A DNA stretch of 64,000 nt from Lonsdalea iberica (GTDB lineage Bacteria; Pseudomonadota; Gammaproteobacteria; Enterobacterales; Enterobacteriaceae). The position numbers and the translations under genes were made by a program. The notes under the pieces were generated by a model. That model did no database searches. It was given only the letters and a program-made list of their open reading frames with translations, and was not told the origin of the DNA. Within the stretch, counting starts at the first letter, position 1, and the number at the start of each line of letters is the position of its first letter. Below are positions 28,725-36,509 of the stretch, piece after piece. Location of the stretch: positions 43,743 to 107,742 of the forward strand of contig NZ_LUTP01000011.1 of assembly GCF_002111585.1 (NCBI RefSeq), written 5' to 3'.

Positions 28725-29537
28725 TTACCCCCCAAAAAGTCGTTTGAGGAAGCTCTTCTTCTCTTCCTCGATAAAACGGTAAGGGCGTTCTTCACCCAGT
28801 AAGCGATCTACTGTGTCGGCATAGGCTTTACCGGCATCGGCCGAATCATCCAGGATTACCGGTTCGCCCTGGTTGGATGCGCGCAATACCGACTGATCTT
28901 CGGGAATGACGCCCAGCAGCGGAATTCGCAAAATTTCCAGGACGTCTTCCATGCTCAGCATATCCCCGCGGCTGACGCGGCCCGGATTGTAGCGGGTCAA
29001 CAACAGATGCTCTTTGATCGGTTCTTCGCCGCGTTCGGCGCGACGTGATTTGGACGACAAAATGCCGAGAATGCGGTCGGAGTCACGTACGGAGGAGACT
29101 TCCGGGTTGGTGGTAATCACCGCTTCGTCCGCGAAGTAGAGTGCCATCAGCGCACCGGTTTCGATCCCTGCCGGCGAATCGCAGACCACGAAGTCGAAAT
29201 TCATTTCATTCAGGCCATCCAGCACTTTTTCGACGCCTTCACGAGTCAGCGCGTCTTTGTCGCGGGTCTGAGAGGCAGGAAGGATGTACAGATTTTCAGT
29301 ACGCTTATCTTTGATCAGCGCCTGATTCAGCGTCGCATCACCTTGAATGACATTGACGAAATCGTAAACAACGCGGCGCTCGCATCCCATGATCAGGTCA
29401 AGGTTGCGCAGGCCAATATCAAAGTCGATGACAACTGTCTTTTTGCCTTTTTGGGCTAAACCGGTAGCAATGGCCGCGCTTGAAGTAGTCTTGCCAACGC
29501 CCCCTTTACCCGATGTAACAACGATGATGCGTGCCAT
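28725..29537 (-). CDS. minD: Septum site-determining ATPase MinD
   Basis: A 270-residue ParA/MinD-family ATPase, identical in length to the E. coli protein. The deviant Walker A GKGGVGKTT has the signature lysine K11 and K16. When ATP-bound it dimerises on the membrane through its C-terminal amphipathic helix (KKSFLKRLFGG) and recruits MinC and MinE. The Asp in VVCDSPAG is Walker B. Spacing to minC is 21 bases, so it lies in the minCDE operon. Confidence 0.97.
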   Translation of the reverse strand: MARIIVVTSGKGGVGKTTSSAAIATGLAQKGKKTVVIDFDIGLRNLDLIMGCERRVVYDFVNVIQGDATLNQALIKDKRTENLYILPASQTRDKDALTREGVEKVLDGLNEMNFDFVVCDSPAGIETGALMALYFADEAVITTNPEVSSVRDSDRILGILSSKSRRAERGEEPIKEHLLLTRYNPGRVSRGDMLSMEDVLEILRIPLLGVIPEDQSVLRASNQGEPVILDDSADAGKAYADTVDRLLGEERPYRFIEEEKKSFLKRLFGG

Positions 29538-29558
29538 AAATGATTCCTTGATAAGGGC

Positions 29559-30242
29559 TTAGTCTAGAGTTTGTATGTTCAGAACATTGTCCAGCAGGTT
29601 GAGATTGACCCGTGCAGCCTGCCCAAAAAAATCTTGCGGTATCTGGTCGCTGAGCCAATATCGGCCCGCGATGGATACCAACTCCGCGGCCAGATGGGTG
29701 CAGAAGATCTGACTGTCAACGTCGCCAGAAACGCCTGCCAGGGCTCGGCCCCGCATCGTGCCGTAAATGTGTATATTGCCGTCCGCGATAATTTCGGCAC
29801 CCGCACTCACGCTGCTGGTAACGATGAGATCGCAGTTACGCGCATAGATCTGTTGCCCGGAACGAACGGGTGCGCTGATCACCTTGGTTTTCACCGGCTC
29901 CGGAGGCGGGGCGGCGGGTTCAGTGGCCCGGCGCTCTTTACCTTCGTTCAACAATGGGAGACCCGCGCGGACGATAGCTTCTTTCAGCCGCTCGTCCTTA
30001 CAGCCACTCACACCGACAACCCGTAGACCAGAAGCGGCAACGGCTTGCTGTAGCGTCACCCAATCGGTGTCGGCGGTCAGTGTTGAGACATTGATGACAA
30101 CGGGCGCGTTTTTAAGAAACGCGGGAGCCTGTTCGATTTTTTCCTGCAGGGCTTGGTAAATTACCTCGGGTTGAGATTCATGCAAATGAACCACCGATAA
30201 GGTAAAGCTGCTGCCTTTTAACTCAATGGGCGATTGTGACAT
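29559..30242 (-). CDS. minC: Septum formation inhibitor MinC
   Basis: A 227-residue protein (E. coli 231). The N-terminal domain (1-100) inhibits FtsZ assembly; a proline-rich linker (about 105-120) leads to the C-terminal beta-helix domain (from about 122, [33 protein letters not shown] repeats) that binds MinD and dimerises. It is the first gene of minCDE and is divergent from ycgL, as in most gamma-proteobacteria. Confidence 0.96.
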   Translation of the reverse strand: MSQSPIELKGSSFTLSVVHLHESQPEVIYQALQEKIEQAPAFLKNAPVVINVSTLTADTDWVTLQQAVAASGLRVVGVSGCKDERLKEAIVRAGLPLLNEGKERRATEPAAPPPEPVKTKVISAPVRSGQQIYARNCDLIVTSSVSAGAEIIADGNIHIYGTMRGRALAGVSGDVDSQIFCTHLAAELVSIAGRYWLSDQIPQDFFGQAARVNLNLLDNVLNIQTLD

Positions 30243-30328
30243 CTATCCTGGCTCAGTTTCGGCATCTTTAAACCCCAGAGTAACATTTAACTATGATATT
30301 CCAGAGCGCTATAAGCATGTTATAGTCA

Positions 30329-30342
30329 CCTGTATATACAGG
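30329..30342. promoter_or_regulatory. Perfect 14-base palindrome between minC and ycgL
   Basis: CCTGTATATACAGG is self-complementary and sits 87 bases upstream of minC and 35 bases upstream of ycgL. It resembles a LexA site but has CTGT-N4-ACAG instead of N8, so it is not a standard one. The bound factor is unknown. Confidence 0.4.
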
Positions 30343-30377
30343 CAATACACGATACCCATTTAATTTAGAGTAAAAAT

Positions 30378-30650
30378 ATGTTTTGTGCGATCTATAGAAG
30401 TAACAAACGGGATCAGACATATCTCTATGTCGAAAAAAAAGACGATTTTTCGCGCATTCCTGAAACGCTGATGAAAAGTTTCGGTGCGCCGACTTTTGTG
30501 ATGCTTTTACCGCTGGATGGCCGGAAAAAACTGGCTTCTGCGGATATCGACAAGGTGCGGCAATCGCTTAAAGAACAAGGATTTTATCTTCAGGTGCCTC
30601 CGCCGCCGGAAAACCTGCTAAATATACATCATGGGTCGGTTGAAAAATAA
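30378..30650 (+). CDS. ycgL: YcgL domain protein
   Basis: A 90-residue protein with the single YcgL domain ([24 protein letters not shown], then [14 protein letters not shown]). It is conserved across gamma-proteobacteria beside minCDE, and in E. coli it is divergent from minC exactly as here. Function is not known, although proximity to the Min system suggests a cell-envelope or division link. The ribosome site is weak (AGAGTAAAAAT). Confidence 0.92.
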   Translation: MFCAIYRSNKRDQTYLYVEKKDDFSRIPETLMKSFGAPTFVMLLPLDGRKKLASADIDKVRQSLKEQGFYLQVPPPPENLLNIHHGSVEK

Positions 30651-30991
30651 TAGGGTTATTATTTTCGGACAATGCCTTATCGCTACAAGATATTAATGAG
30701 CGCGTAACGAAAAATAGTCAGGTCGCAAATTAATCGACGCGCTAGCTTTTATTCAGACTGCATTTTATTTCCTGATTTTATATACAGTGATTTGCGGGTT
30801 TAATTGTTTATCCGTTCTTATTGGGCTTATCCGGGGAACCTTTTTTCCTTAAGGATAAAGACGGAATCCGACGACATTTTCGCTCACGTTTGCGTGCTTA
30901 TCTTTTTGTCATCAGTATCGGTATGATGAGGAGCCTGGCGCCGTAGGCATGCCGGGGTCAATATCTCAACAGACAGGTCAGGAGATGATGC
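30651..30991. other. 341-base gap between ycgL and ycgM
   Basis: No gene is supported. The most notable element is CTGATTTTATATACAG at 30772-30787, one base off the LexA consensus CTGT-N8-ACAG. A TTCCTTAAGGATAA-like segment lies near 30847. The ycgM promoter should be here. Confidence 0.4.
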
Positions 30992-31648
30992 ATGTATCAG
31001 CACAGAGACTGGCAGGGGGCGTTACTCGACTTCCCTGCGAATAAAGTAGTGTGTGTCGGCAGCAACTATTCCGAACACGTCCGGGAAATGGGTAGCGCCA
31101 CTTTTCCAGAGCCGGTGTTGTTTATTAAACCGGAAACGGCGATCTGCGATCTACGTCAGCCTTTGGCGATCCCTGGGGACTTAGGGGCGGTACACCATGA
31201 AATCGAACTGGCCGTTCTGATCGGGACACCGCTGAAGCACGCCAACGAAGACCGCGTCGCTCGGGCCATCACTGGGTATGGCGTGGCGCTAGATCTGACG
31301 CTGCGTGAGCTACAGGCCTCCTTCAAGAAGGCCGGCCAGCCGTGGGAAAAGGCGAAAGGCTTCGATGGGTCTTGTCCGATATCAGGTTTCATTCCGGTTG
31401 CGGAGTTCGGCGACCCGCAGAATACCGATCTGACACTGAGCATCAACGGCGAAGTGCGGCAGCAGGGAAATACGCGCGATATGATAACGCCGATTTTACC
31501 GTTGATTGCCTATATGAGCCGCTTCTTCACACTGCGGGCTGGGGATATTATTCTGACCGGGACACCGCAGGGCGTCGGGCCGCTTCAGTCGGGCGATGCG
31601 CTGAAAATTACCTTGAACGATAAAGAGCTGGAAACCCGCGTGATTTAA
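30992..31648 (+). CDS. ycgM: Fumarylacetoacetate hydrolase family protein YcgM
   Basis: A 218-residue FAH-fold protein (E. coli 219) of the acylpyruvase/oxaloacetate tautomerase group. The metal-binding acidic residues of the family lie in HHEIELAVLIG (near 70) and in the GVALDLTLRELQ segment near 98. The start follows CAGGAG by 7 bases; two upstream out-of-frame or adjacent ATGs are avoided by this choice. The physiological substrate is probably an acylpyruvate or oxaloacetate, which is family knowledge rather than visible here. A terminator follows. Confidence 0.9.
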   Translation: MYQHRDWQGALLDFPANKVVCVGSNYSEHVREMGSATFPEPVLFIKPETAICDLRQPLAIPGDLGAVHHEIELAVLIGTPLKHANEDRVARAITGYGVALDLTLRELQASFKKAGQPWEKAKGFDGSCPISGFIPVAEFGDPQNTDLTLSINGEVRQQGNTRDMITPILPLIAYMSRFFTLRAGDIILTGTPQGVGPLQSGDALKITLNDKELETRVI

Positions 31649-31658
31649 TTAACATCAG

Positions 31659-31694
31659 GCCATCTGCCTGTGCGGCAGGTGGCTTCTTCTTATT
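31659..31694 (+). terminator. Rho-independent terminator after ycgM
   Basis: GCCATCTGCC pairs with GGCAGGTGGC (one T-G pair) around TGTGC, followed by TTCTTCTTATT. It starts 11 bases after the ycgM stop. Confidence 0.75.
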
Positions 31695-31747
31695 ACCTCG
31701 TTAAATGTGTTAGACGGGTTGTTTCCCGTCACCTTGGATACTATGCA

Positions 31748-32194
31748 ATGAATCAATCACCTTTTTGGCAACACAAAACACTGGCGGAAATGTCTGACGA
31801 AGAGTGGGAAGCCCTCTGCGACGGTTGCGGCCGCTGTTGCCTGAATAAGCTTATTGATGCGGATACTGAAGAGCTTTACTTCACCAATGTCGCCTGTAAT
31901 CAGCTGAACATCAAAAGTTGCCAGTGCCGCAACTACGCCCGTCGGTTCGAATATGAACCGGACTGCATCAAGCTGACCAGGGAAAATTTGTTGTCCTTCG
32001 AATGGTTGCCAGAAACCTGTGCTTACCGCCGGATCCATGAAGGCAAAGGTCTCGCGAGCTGGCACCCGCTGATTGCCGGTTCAAAACAGGCGATGCATCA
32101 GGAACGTATCTCGGTGCGCAATATCGCCGTCCGTGAGCGTGACGTTGTCGACTGGCAGGACCATATTCTGAACAAACCGGATTGGGCTCGGTAA
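31748..32194 (+). CDS. ycgN: YcgN (UPF0260) cysteine-cluster protein
   Basis: A 148-residue protein (E. coli 153) with a [11 protein letters not shown] cluster near residue 27 and further cysteines in [17 protein letters not shown], typical of the zinc/iron-sulfur YkgJ-like family. Function is unknown. The ATG at 31748 gives the E. coli-like N-terminus; an upstream start at 31670 overlaps the ycgM terminator and is unlikely. The ycgL-ycgM-ycgN order is the same as in E. coli. Confidence 0.9.
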   Translation: MNQSPFWQHKTLAEMSDEEWEALCDGCGRCCLNKLIDADTEELYFTNVACNQLNIKSCQCRNYARRFEYEPDCIKLTRENLLSFEWLPETCAYRRIHEGKGLASWHPLIAGSKQAMHQERISVRNIAVRERDVVDWQDHILNKPDWAR

Positions 32195-32518
32195 TCCAAG
32201 ATAACGACGAGGATAGCTGCTGCAAGGGGCATGCATGTGGCAGCTGTGAGGCAATGTCAGCAAGTTGTCGTGCAGGATGTGAAGCTGACCCGCGCTATGA
32301 CGAATCGGCTGCGTTCCTAAAAGCCACCGTCTTATGAGCGGATACCTCGCCGATGCGTCCAACATTGGAGCGCCCTTAGTTCGGGCACAAGACAAACGTG
32401 CAATTATTTGAGCGGGTCATCCAAACTCGCGCAGATGTCCTTCTTGACCAGGCGGGGGACTTATCGCGAAGCGGAGGTTGTAGGTTCGTAGTCGGGCGCA
32501 TTGACGCCGAGCGGTTGA
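32195..32518. other. 324-base gap after ycgN
   Basis: No supported gene or recognisable RNA. In E. coli this side of ycgN leads to hlyE and umuDC; neither is detectable here. It marks the left edge of a lineage-specific patch. Confidence 0.4.
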
Positions 32519-33082
32519 TCAATCTCCCGCGCTGCGCTGGGCGCTTTGACTGATTGATTTCAGCATCCTCACTCTGATCAATCCGCTGACGGGTCTGATA
32601 AGGTACCAGTACGGCGCAAATTTTCGCTGTGCGTCTTTATCCAGGCAGAGGATCCGTGTCTCTGTTCTCAACCGAGTCGATCTGTTGCCTAATCGCTCAA
32701 TGGAAAAGCTTAAGGCGAGTTTGGCTGACGCGGGTTCGCTAAAGGCGAAAAAATCTTCTGCATCAACCAGTGGGGTTTGACCGTAATCCGATCTCCAAAA
32801 CTTCCCTGCCAATCCAAATACAATATCCCGATCGCTTATCTGTTCCAGCAGCGTGAAGTTTTCCATGTTGAAGGGTTTTCGTGATGCGAAATCCTTGCCC
32901 TGTAGCCGGTCTAAAAGTCGTATTGGCAGTTCTCGCAAAGTGATGGCACTCCGGAATAAATAATCGTTATCGGGTCGGTAATCAAGCACGGCCGCCATCA
33001 CCTGTTCAGGTGTTGAAGCGACATTCAATGCGTGTTTTTCGCTGAAATGATAGGTAGGCAAATACTGTTCAATTAAGTCCAT
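32519..33082 (-). CDS. Uncharacterised SRPBCC-like protein
   Basis: A 187-residue soluble protein. The pattern of a STPEQVMAAVLDYRP start, an LRELPIRLLDRL helix, then FTLLE, VFGLAGKFWRS and a C-terminal PYWYLIRPVSGLIRVRMLKSI helix resembles uncharacterised START/SRPBCC (polyketide cyclase-like) proteins found scattered in bacteria, which bind small hydrophobic ligands. This is a fold-level guess from memory of similar sequences. There is no signal peptide or membrane segment. The start at 33082 is preferred to 33145 because the upstream codons look non-coding. Its neighbours are also lineage-specific. Confidence 0.6.
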   Translation of the reverse strand: MDLIEQYLPTYHFSEKHALNVASTPEQVMAAVLDYRPDNDYLFRSAITLRELPIRLLDRLQGKDFASRKPFNMENFTLLEQISDRDIVFGLAGKFWRSDYGQTPLVDAEDFFAFSEPASAKLALSFSIERLGNRSTRLRTETRILCLDKDAQRKFAPYWYLIRPVSGLIRVRMLKSISQSAQRSAGD

Positions 33083-33354
33083 GTTGATTTCCCAATGAAG
33101 ATTTTGATGGAGGGGAGCGTTCCGTGCGGTAAAACATGCCGGCATACCCGTAAGTGGTCAAACCCGACGCAGCGAATAGAGGGCGCAAGGATAAGGCGCA
33201 GAGTATAGCAGTACTCAGATCATGAATATTTCTGAATTCAACTAGCGGATTATGGGGCACCGTCGCAGCGATGGGATGACACCCGAATCAACACGATTGA
33301 GGCTTTCGTCCCGGCGATGGCGATAGTGAACGCGGCGAAATTGGCCGCGCGCTG

Positions 33355-33609
33355 TTACTCCTGGTCGGCTTTCTTGACCGCCCCCAGTTTGATGGTTTCA
33401 ACAATCATATCGTTAATATCCTCCGCTACCGCAGCGGCATCCTCATCGTCCAGCTTGGACAAATGCTCGTAGTCGGACTTCACCACCCGCGTTTCCGCAA
33501 GCTTTTTCAGGCTTTCTCTTTGCTCGTCGTTCATGATGGAAATCATGAATCCGATGACGGTTCGCAGCGCGGTCACTTCTTTCAAAAGATAAAGATCGGC
33601 AGTAATCAT
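33355..33609 (-). CDS. Hypothetical 84-residue helical protein
   Basis: A short ORF (MITADLYLLKEVTALRTVIG...) rich in Leu, Glu, Asp and Lys, consistent with an all-helical, possibly coiled-coil small protein, and acidic in its C-terminal half. I do not recognise a family; its size and helical character resemble DUF2594-type small enterobacterial proteins, but that is weak. GGGG, 10 bases upstream, may serve as the ribosome site. Codon use looks like that of the neighbouring genes. Confidence 0.55.
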   Translation of the reverse strand: MITADLYLLKEVTALRTVIGFMISIMNDEQRESLKKLAETRVVKSDYEHLSKLDDEDAAAVAEDINDMIVETIKLGAVKKADQE

Positions 33610-33821
33610 GGTTGGTATGCCCCATTGAATAGCGATGGTGTGTAACCCTCAATATAGCTCATAAATTTAAGGGGGATTGATGCGCGAATAAACCGCCGTC
33701 AGCGGAGAGAAATGCGTGCGGTGGAGCGTGAGGAGGTGCAGCGACGGGTGGCAAAAAGGCAGGGTTGGGGAGAGAGAAATTCCGCAGCGCCTCTGGTTTT
33801 AGCGCTAGCGAGGTCGTGATG

Positions 33822-33852
33822 AAAAGCCCTGAAAAAAAACAGGGCTTTTATT
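33822..33852. terminator. Bidirectional terminator downstream of the cupin-like gene
   Basis: AAAAGCCCTG pairs with CAGGGCTTTT around a loop of eight A. T tracts flank both sides, so it can act on either strand; on the minus strand it closes the 33864-34319 gene, whose stop is 12 bases away. Confidence 0.88.
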
Positions 33853-33863
33853 ACCAAGAAGCT

Positions 33864-34319
33864 TTATTTTTCGGACGTGAAGTAGTCTTTGTCGCCTTCC
33901 ATCGGAATGTAGGCACGGACCCACTCATTGCCGTCAATAATTTCCCAGCTATGACCAGGACCTTTCAGATCTTCCGCCAACAGGACAGTACCCGGCGCGA
34001 TGATGAAAGTAGAGCCGTTGCTGACTTTAAATTTCAGCGTGCCTTTCAGCGTGACCACATACTGCTTTCTCGGGGCGGCATGGGTATTTTTTTCCCAGTC
34101 CTCCGTCGAGTTGCTGATCCAAAATTTTTGTGTCGGGATCTTTTCCAGCGCAGGAATACTGCCTTTAACAAAGCTGGAATTGTCACCTTCGACGTTGATA
34201 AGTTTGATTGCAGGGATTCTGGTTTCTTCGTTGACTGTGACCTTGACAGATTCACAGTAGCCTTTCAGTGACACGGCCAAAGCTGCAGCCATAAACAGGA
34301 ACGCTTTTGCTTTTTTCAT
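33864..34319 (-). CDS. Exported cupin-like protein
   Basis: A 151-residue protein with a clear Sec signal peptide (MKKAKAFLFMAAALAVSLKGYC, cleavage near residue 23). The mature part has a single cupin-like core (VTLKGTLKFKVSNGSTFIIAPGTVLLAED followed by GPGHSWEIIDGNEW). Such domains bind metals or small ligands, but the usual histidine-rich cupin motif 1 is not evident, so an enzymatic role is doubtful. It is probably periplasmic, or secreted. It is not in the equivalent E. coli locus. It is a single gene with its own terminator. Confidence 0.65.
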   Translation of the reverse strand: MKKAKAFLFMAAALAVSLKGYCESVKVTVNEETRIPAIKLINVEGDNSSFVKGSIPALEKIPTQKFWISNSTEDWEKNTHAAPRKQYVVTLKGTLKFKVSNGSTFIIAPGTVLLAEDLKGPGHSWEIIDGNEWVRAYIPMEGDKDYFTSEK

Positions 34320-34502
34320 CTACTCGAGCCTAAAAATAATGGTTTTATTAGCCTGAACATTGTCAGGCTGGCGGAGGATGATAGAGGAAAGCGATAAAAA
34401 CGCCATCAATCGCTGCCAGTGGTAAAACCGATGAATTGGCAGTCGGTCTAAGGCCTGAGAAGGGCGGGTGAAATACGGGAAAAGAGGAATGTGGTTCGGG
34501 AT

Positions 34503-34539
34503 AAAAACGGCCCGGCTGGGTTTTGACAGGCCGCCGGGC
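34503..34539 (-). terminator. Rho-independent terminator of dsbB
   Basis: On the minus strand GCCCGGC pairs with GCCGGGC around a 16-base loop and is followed by CGTTTTTA. It starts about 18 bases after the dsbB stop. Confidence 0.75.
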
Positions 34540-34556
34540 GGAAGCGTAAGCGCGGA

Positions 34557-35087
34557 TTAATGGAATAGGTCGCGGCGTTTGGGTCTGAACAGCTGGGCAA
34601 TCAGCACCAGCGCGCAAACCAGCAGATAGGCGCCGTAGACCACAATCATCCACTGCGGCATTTCCAGTCCCATGAAGTGCCACTGACGTTCGGCACAATC
34701 ACCCGAGGCGCTGAATACGGCCGGGACCCATTTGTCTAAAGGCAGCCATGAAGGGAAGTTAACGAAAAAATCGCAGGTGGCGAAAGGCGAAGGGTGTAGC
34801 TGAATATCCGTATGTTTCAGCGCCAGCAGCAGTCCTTGGAAAGCGCTGTAAAGCCACAGTGCGACGGCCGGTAAACGGAACAGGACGCTGCCCGGCGCGA
34901 TCGCGCCGAGGAGCCCGGCCGCCATGACGCCAAACAGCGCGTTACGTTGATAAATGCAGAGAACGCAGGGCTTCAACAGCATCACATGCTGAAAATAGAG
35001 CGCGATCAGTTCGAAGATTAGGCTGGTCAGCGCCAAAAGCAGCCAGGCCACCCGGCCATGTGAGCAACGGTTTAAATATCGCAACAT
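34557..35087 (-). CDS. dsbB: Disulfide bond formation protein DsbB
   Basis: A 176-residue inner-membrane quinone reductase, the same length as E. coli DsbB, that reoxidises periplasmic DsbA and passes electrons to ubiquinone or menaquinone. Both redox pairs are present: C41/C44 (CVLC) and C105/C131 ([15 protein letters not shown]). Four membrane segments are visible. The second ATG at 35087 ([12 protein letters not shown]) matches E. coli; the first, three codons earlier, is less likely. In E. coli nhaB follows upstream, but here it is missing. Confidence 0.95.
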   Translation of the reverse strand: MLRYLNRCSHGRVAWLLLALTSLIFELIALYFQHVMLLKPCVLCIYQRNALFGVMAAGLLGAIAPGSVLFRLPAVALWLYSAFQGLLLALKHTDIQLHPSPFATCDFFVNFPSWLPLDKWVPAVFSASGDCAERQWHFMGLEMPQWMIVVYGAYLLVCALVLIAQLFRPKRRDLFH

Positions 35088-35724
35088 CAGCAGCATAAAA
35101 GTATTCCATGCAAAACGTTCGAATTATAACAGCGCTATCAATTTCGCTGTCCTCACAAAGAGTGATGCTCTCAGTAATAACGACTGTCTGAGAAAAAAAA
35201 CATCTTTCCTTAAGGGCGGAAGATTTTCGCCATGTAGCGCATACTCTTTTGTTTTTTAAGGTGATATCAGCAAGAAATGGATGTTTTCACCTAAGAGTTA
35301 CTATACACGATATAGGCGGATGGATGGACTGGCGCGGCAGGTTATATCGGCAGCGGTCACAACAAATATGTGTCAGGCTGTAAATTGTCAGTCGGAGGCA
35401 GCGTTATTGTTACCCATCATCTCGTAGACATGCCGCATGAACCGGATAAATCAACCCTGCCGACCCACCCCAAAAGAAAAGCTGCCCAGTATGTGTTCCA
35501 TGTCATAACTCGACATTTTTCTCTCCCTTAAAACTTCTTACACTATAAAATGAGCCCTTAATAAGAATTTCTCGGTGATGTGAGCCTCAGTGTCGCTGTT
35601 TGAGCCGGTACGCGAGGTTCGCTGCTGGATTGTTTTGTCACCCCCGGAAACTATGTGATGGTAAAGGGGTTTGTTATGATGATGTTTACTTTCTTAGGTA
35701 AGCATCGCTACGGAATATAAACTT
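35088..35724. other. 637-base gap between dsbB and fadR lacking nhaB
   Basis: In E. coli the sodium/proton antiporter gene nhaB sits between dsbB and fadR. Here there is no trace of a gene of that size. The stretch is AT-rich in part, and contains the dsbB and fadR promoters and one possible short minus-strand ORF (35451-35516). The gap could be a deletion scar. Confidence 0.55.
35451..35516 (-). CDS. Possible 21-codon ORF with in-frame continuation past TGA
   Basis: An ATG at 35516 follows AAGGGAGAGAAAA, one of the better ribosome sites in the region. It reads MSSYDMEHILGSFSFGVGRQG and then TGA. The same frame remains open for another 20 codons (FIRFMRHVYEMMGNNNAASD) before a second TGA at 35388. 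It may be a small protein, a pseudogenised 42-residue protein whose Trp codon became TGA, or chance. Confidence 0.25.
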   Translation of the reverse strand: MSSYDMEHILGSFSFGVGRQG

Positions 35725-36444
35725 ATGGTTATAAAGGCGCAAAGTCCGGCGGGATTCGCGGAAGAGTATATTGTTGAAAGTATATGGAATAATCGTTTTC
35801 CCCCTGGAACCCTCCTGCCAGCAGAAAGGGAATTATCCGAGCTCATCGGCGTAACGCGCACCACACTGCGGGAAGTGTTACAGCGTTTGGCTCGTGACGG
35901 TTGGCTGACCATACAGCACGGAAAGCCGACCAAGGTAAATAACTTCTGGGAAACCTCCGGTCTCAACATTCTAGAAACGTTGGCGCGTCTCGACCATGAT
36001 CGCGTGCCGCAGCTCGTTGACAATCTCCTGTCTGCGCGAACGAATATTGCAGGCATTTTCATTCGGACCGCGGTGCGTCAGCATCCCGAACAGGCGCTGG
36101 AAATTCTTCAGCAGGCCGATGCGGTGAACGACACTGCGGATGCTTTTGCTGAACTGGATTACACGATATTTCGGGGACTGGCGTTTGTTTCGTCCAACCC
36201 GATTTATAGCCTGATTCTCAACGGGTTAAGAGGGTTGTATATTCGCGTCGCCCGTTATTATTTTTCTAATCTCGACGCGCGTGAGCTTGCGCTGAAGTTT
36301 TATCGCCAACTCAGCATCTTGTGTCGCGAAGGTCGCTACGAACAGGTGCCGGACACCGTGCGCGAATACGGTAAAGCCAGCGGCGCCATCTGGCATGGTA
36401 TGCAGAACGCCATTCCGCACGATCTGGCCGGGGGCGGCCGCTGA
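35725..36444 (+). CDS. fadR: Fatty acid metabolism regulator FadR
   Basis: A 239-residue GntR-family regulator, identical in length to E. coli FadR. The N-terminal winged helix ([31 protein letters not shown], with DNA-contacting R35-type residues) is followed by the all-helical acyl-CoA-binding domain. It represses fad genes and activates fabA and fabB; long-chain acyl-CoA releases it. Its target fadD lies about 9 kb away in this window. It is convergent with ycgB, with a shared terminator. Confidence 0.95.
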   Translation: MVIKAQSPAGFAEEYIVESIWNNRFPPGTLLPAERELSELIGVTRTTLREVLQRLARDGWLTIQHGKPTKVNNFWETSGLNILETLARLDHDRVPQLVDNLLSARTNIAGIFIRTAVRQHPEQALEILQQADAVNDTADAFAELDYTIFRGLAFVSSNPIYSLILNGLRGLYIRVARYYFSNLDARELALKFYRQLSILCREGRYEQVPDTVREYGKASGAIWHGMQNAIPHDLAGGGR

Positions 36445-36455
36445 TCTGAGCGAAT

Positions 36456-36497
36456 AAAAAACGGGTAACCCTGTCAAAGCGGTTACCCGTTTTTTTA
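36456..36497. terminator. Bidirectional terminator between fadR and ycgB
   Basis: AAAAAACGGGTAACC pairs with GGTTACCCGTTTTTT around a 10-base loop; perfect stem and T tracts in both directions. It sits 12 bases beyond the fadR stop and 13 bases beyond the ycgB stop. Confidence 0.92.
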
Positions 36498-36509
36498 TCT
36501 GTCGGATAG

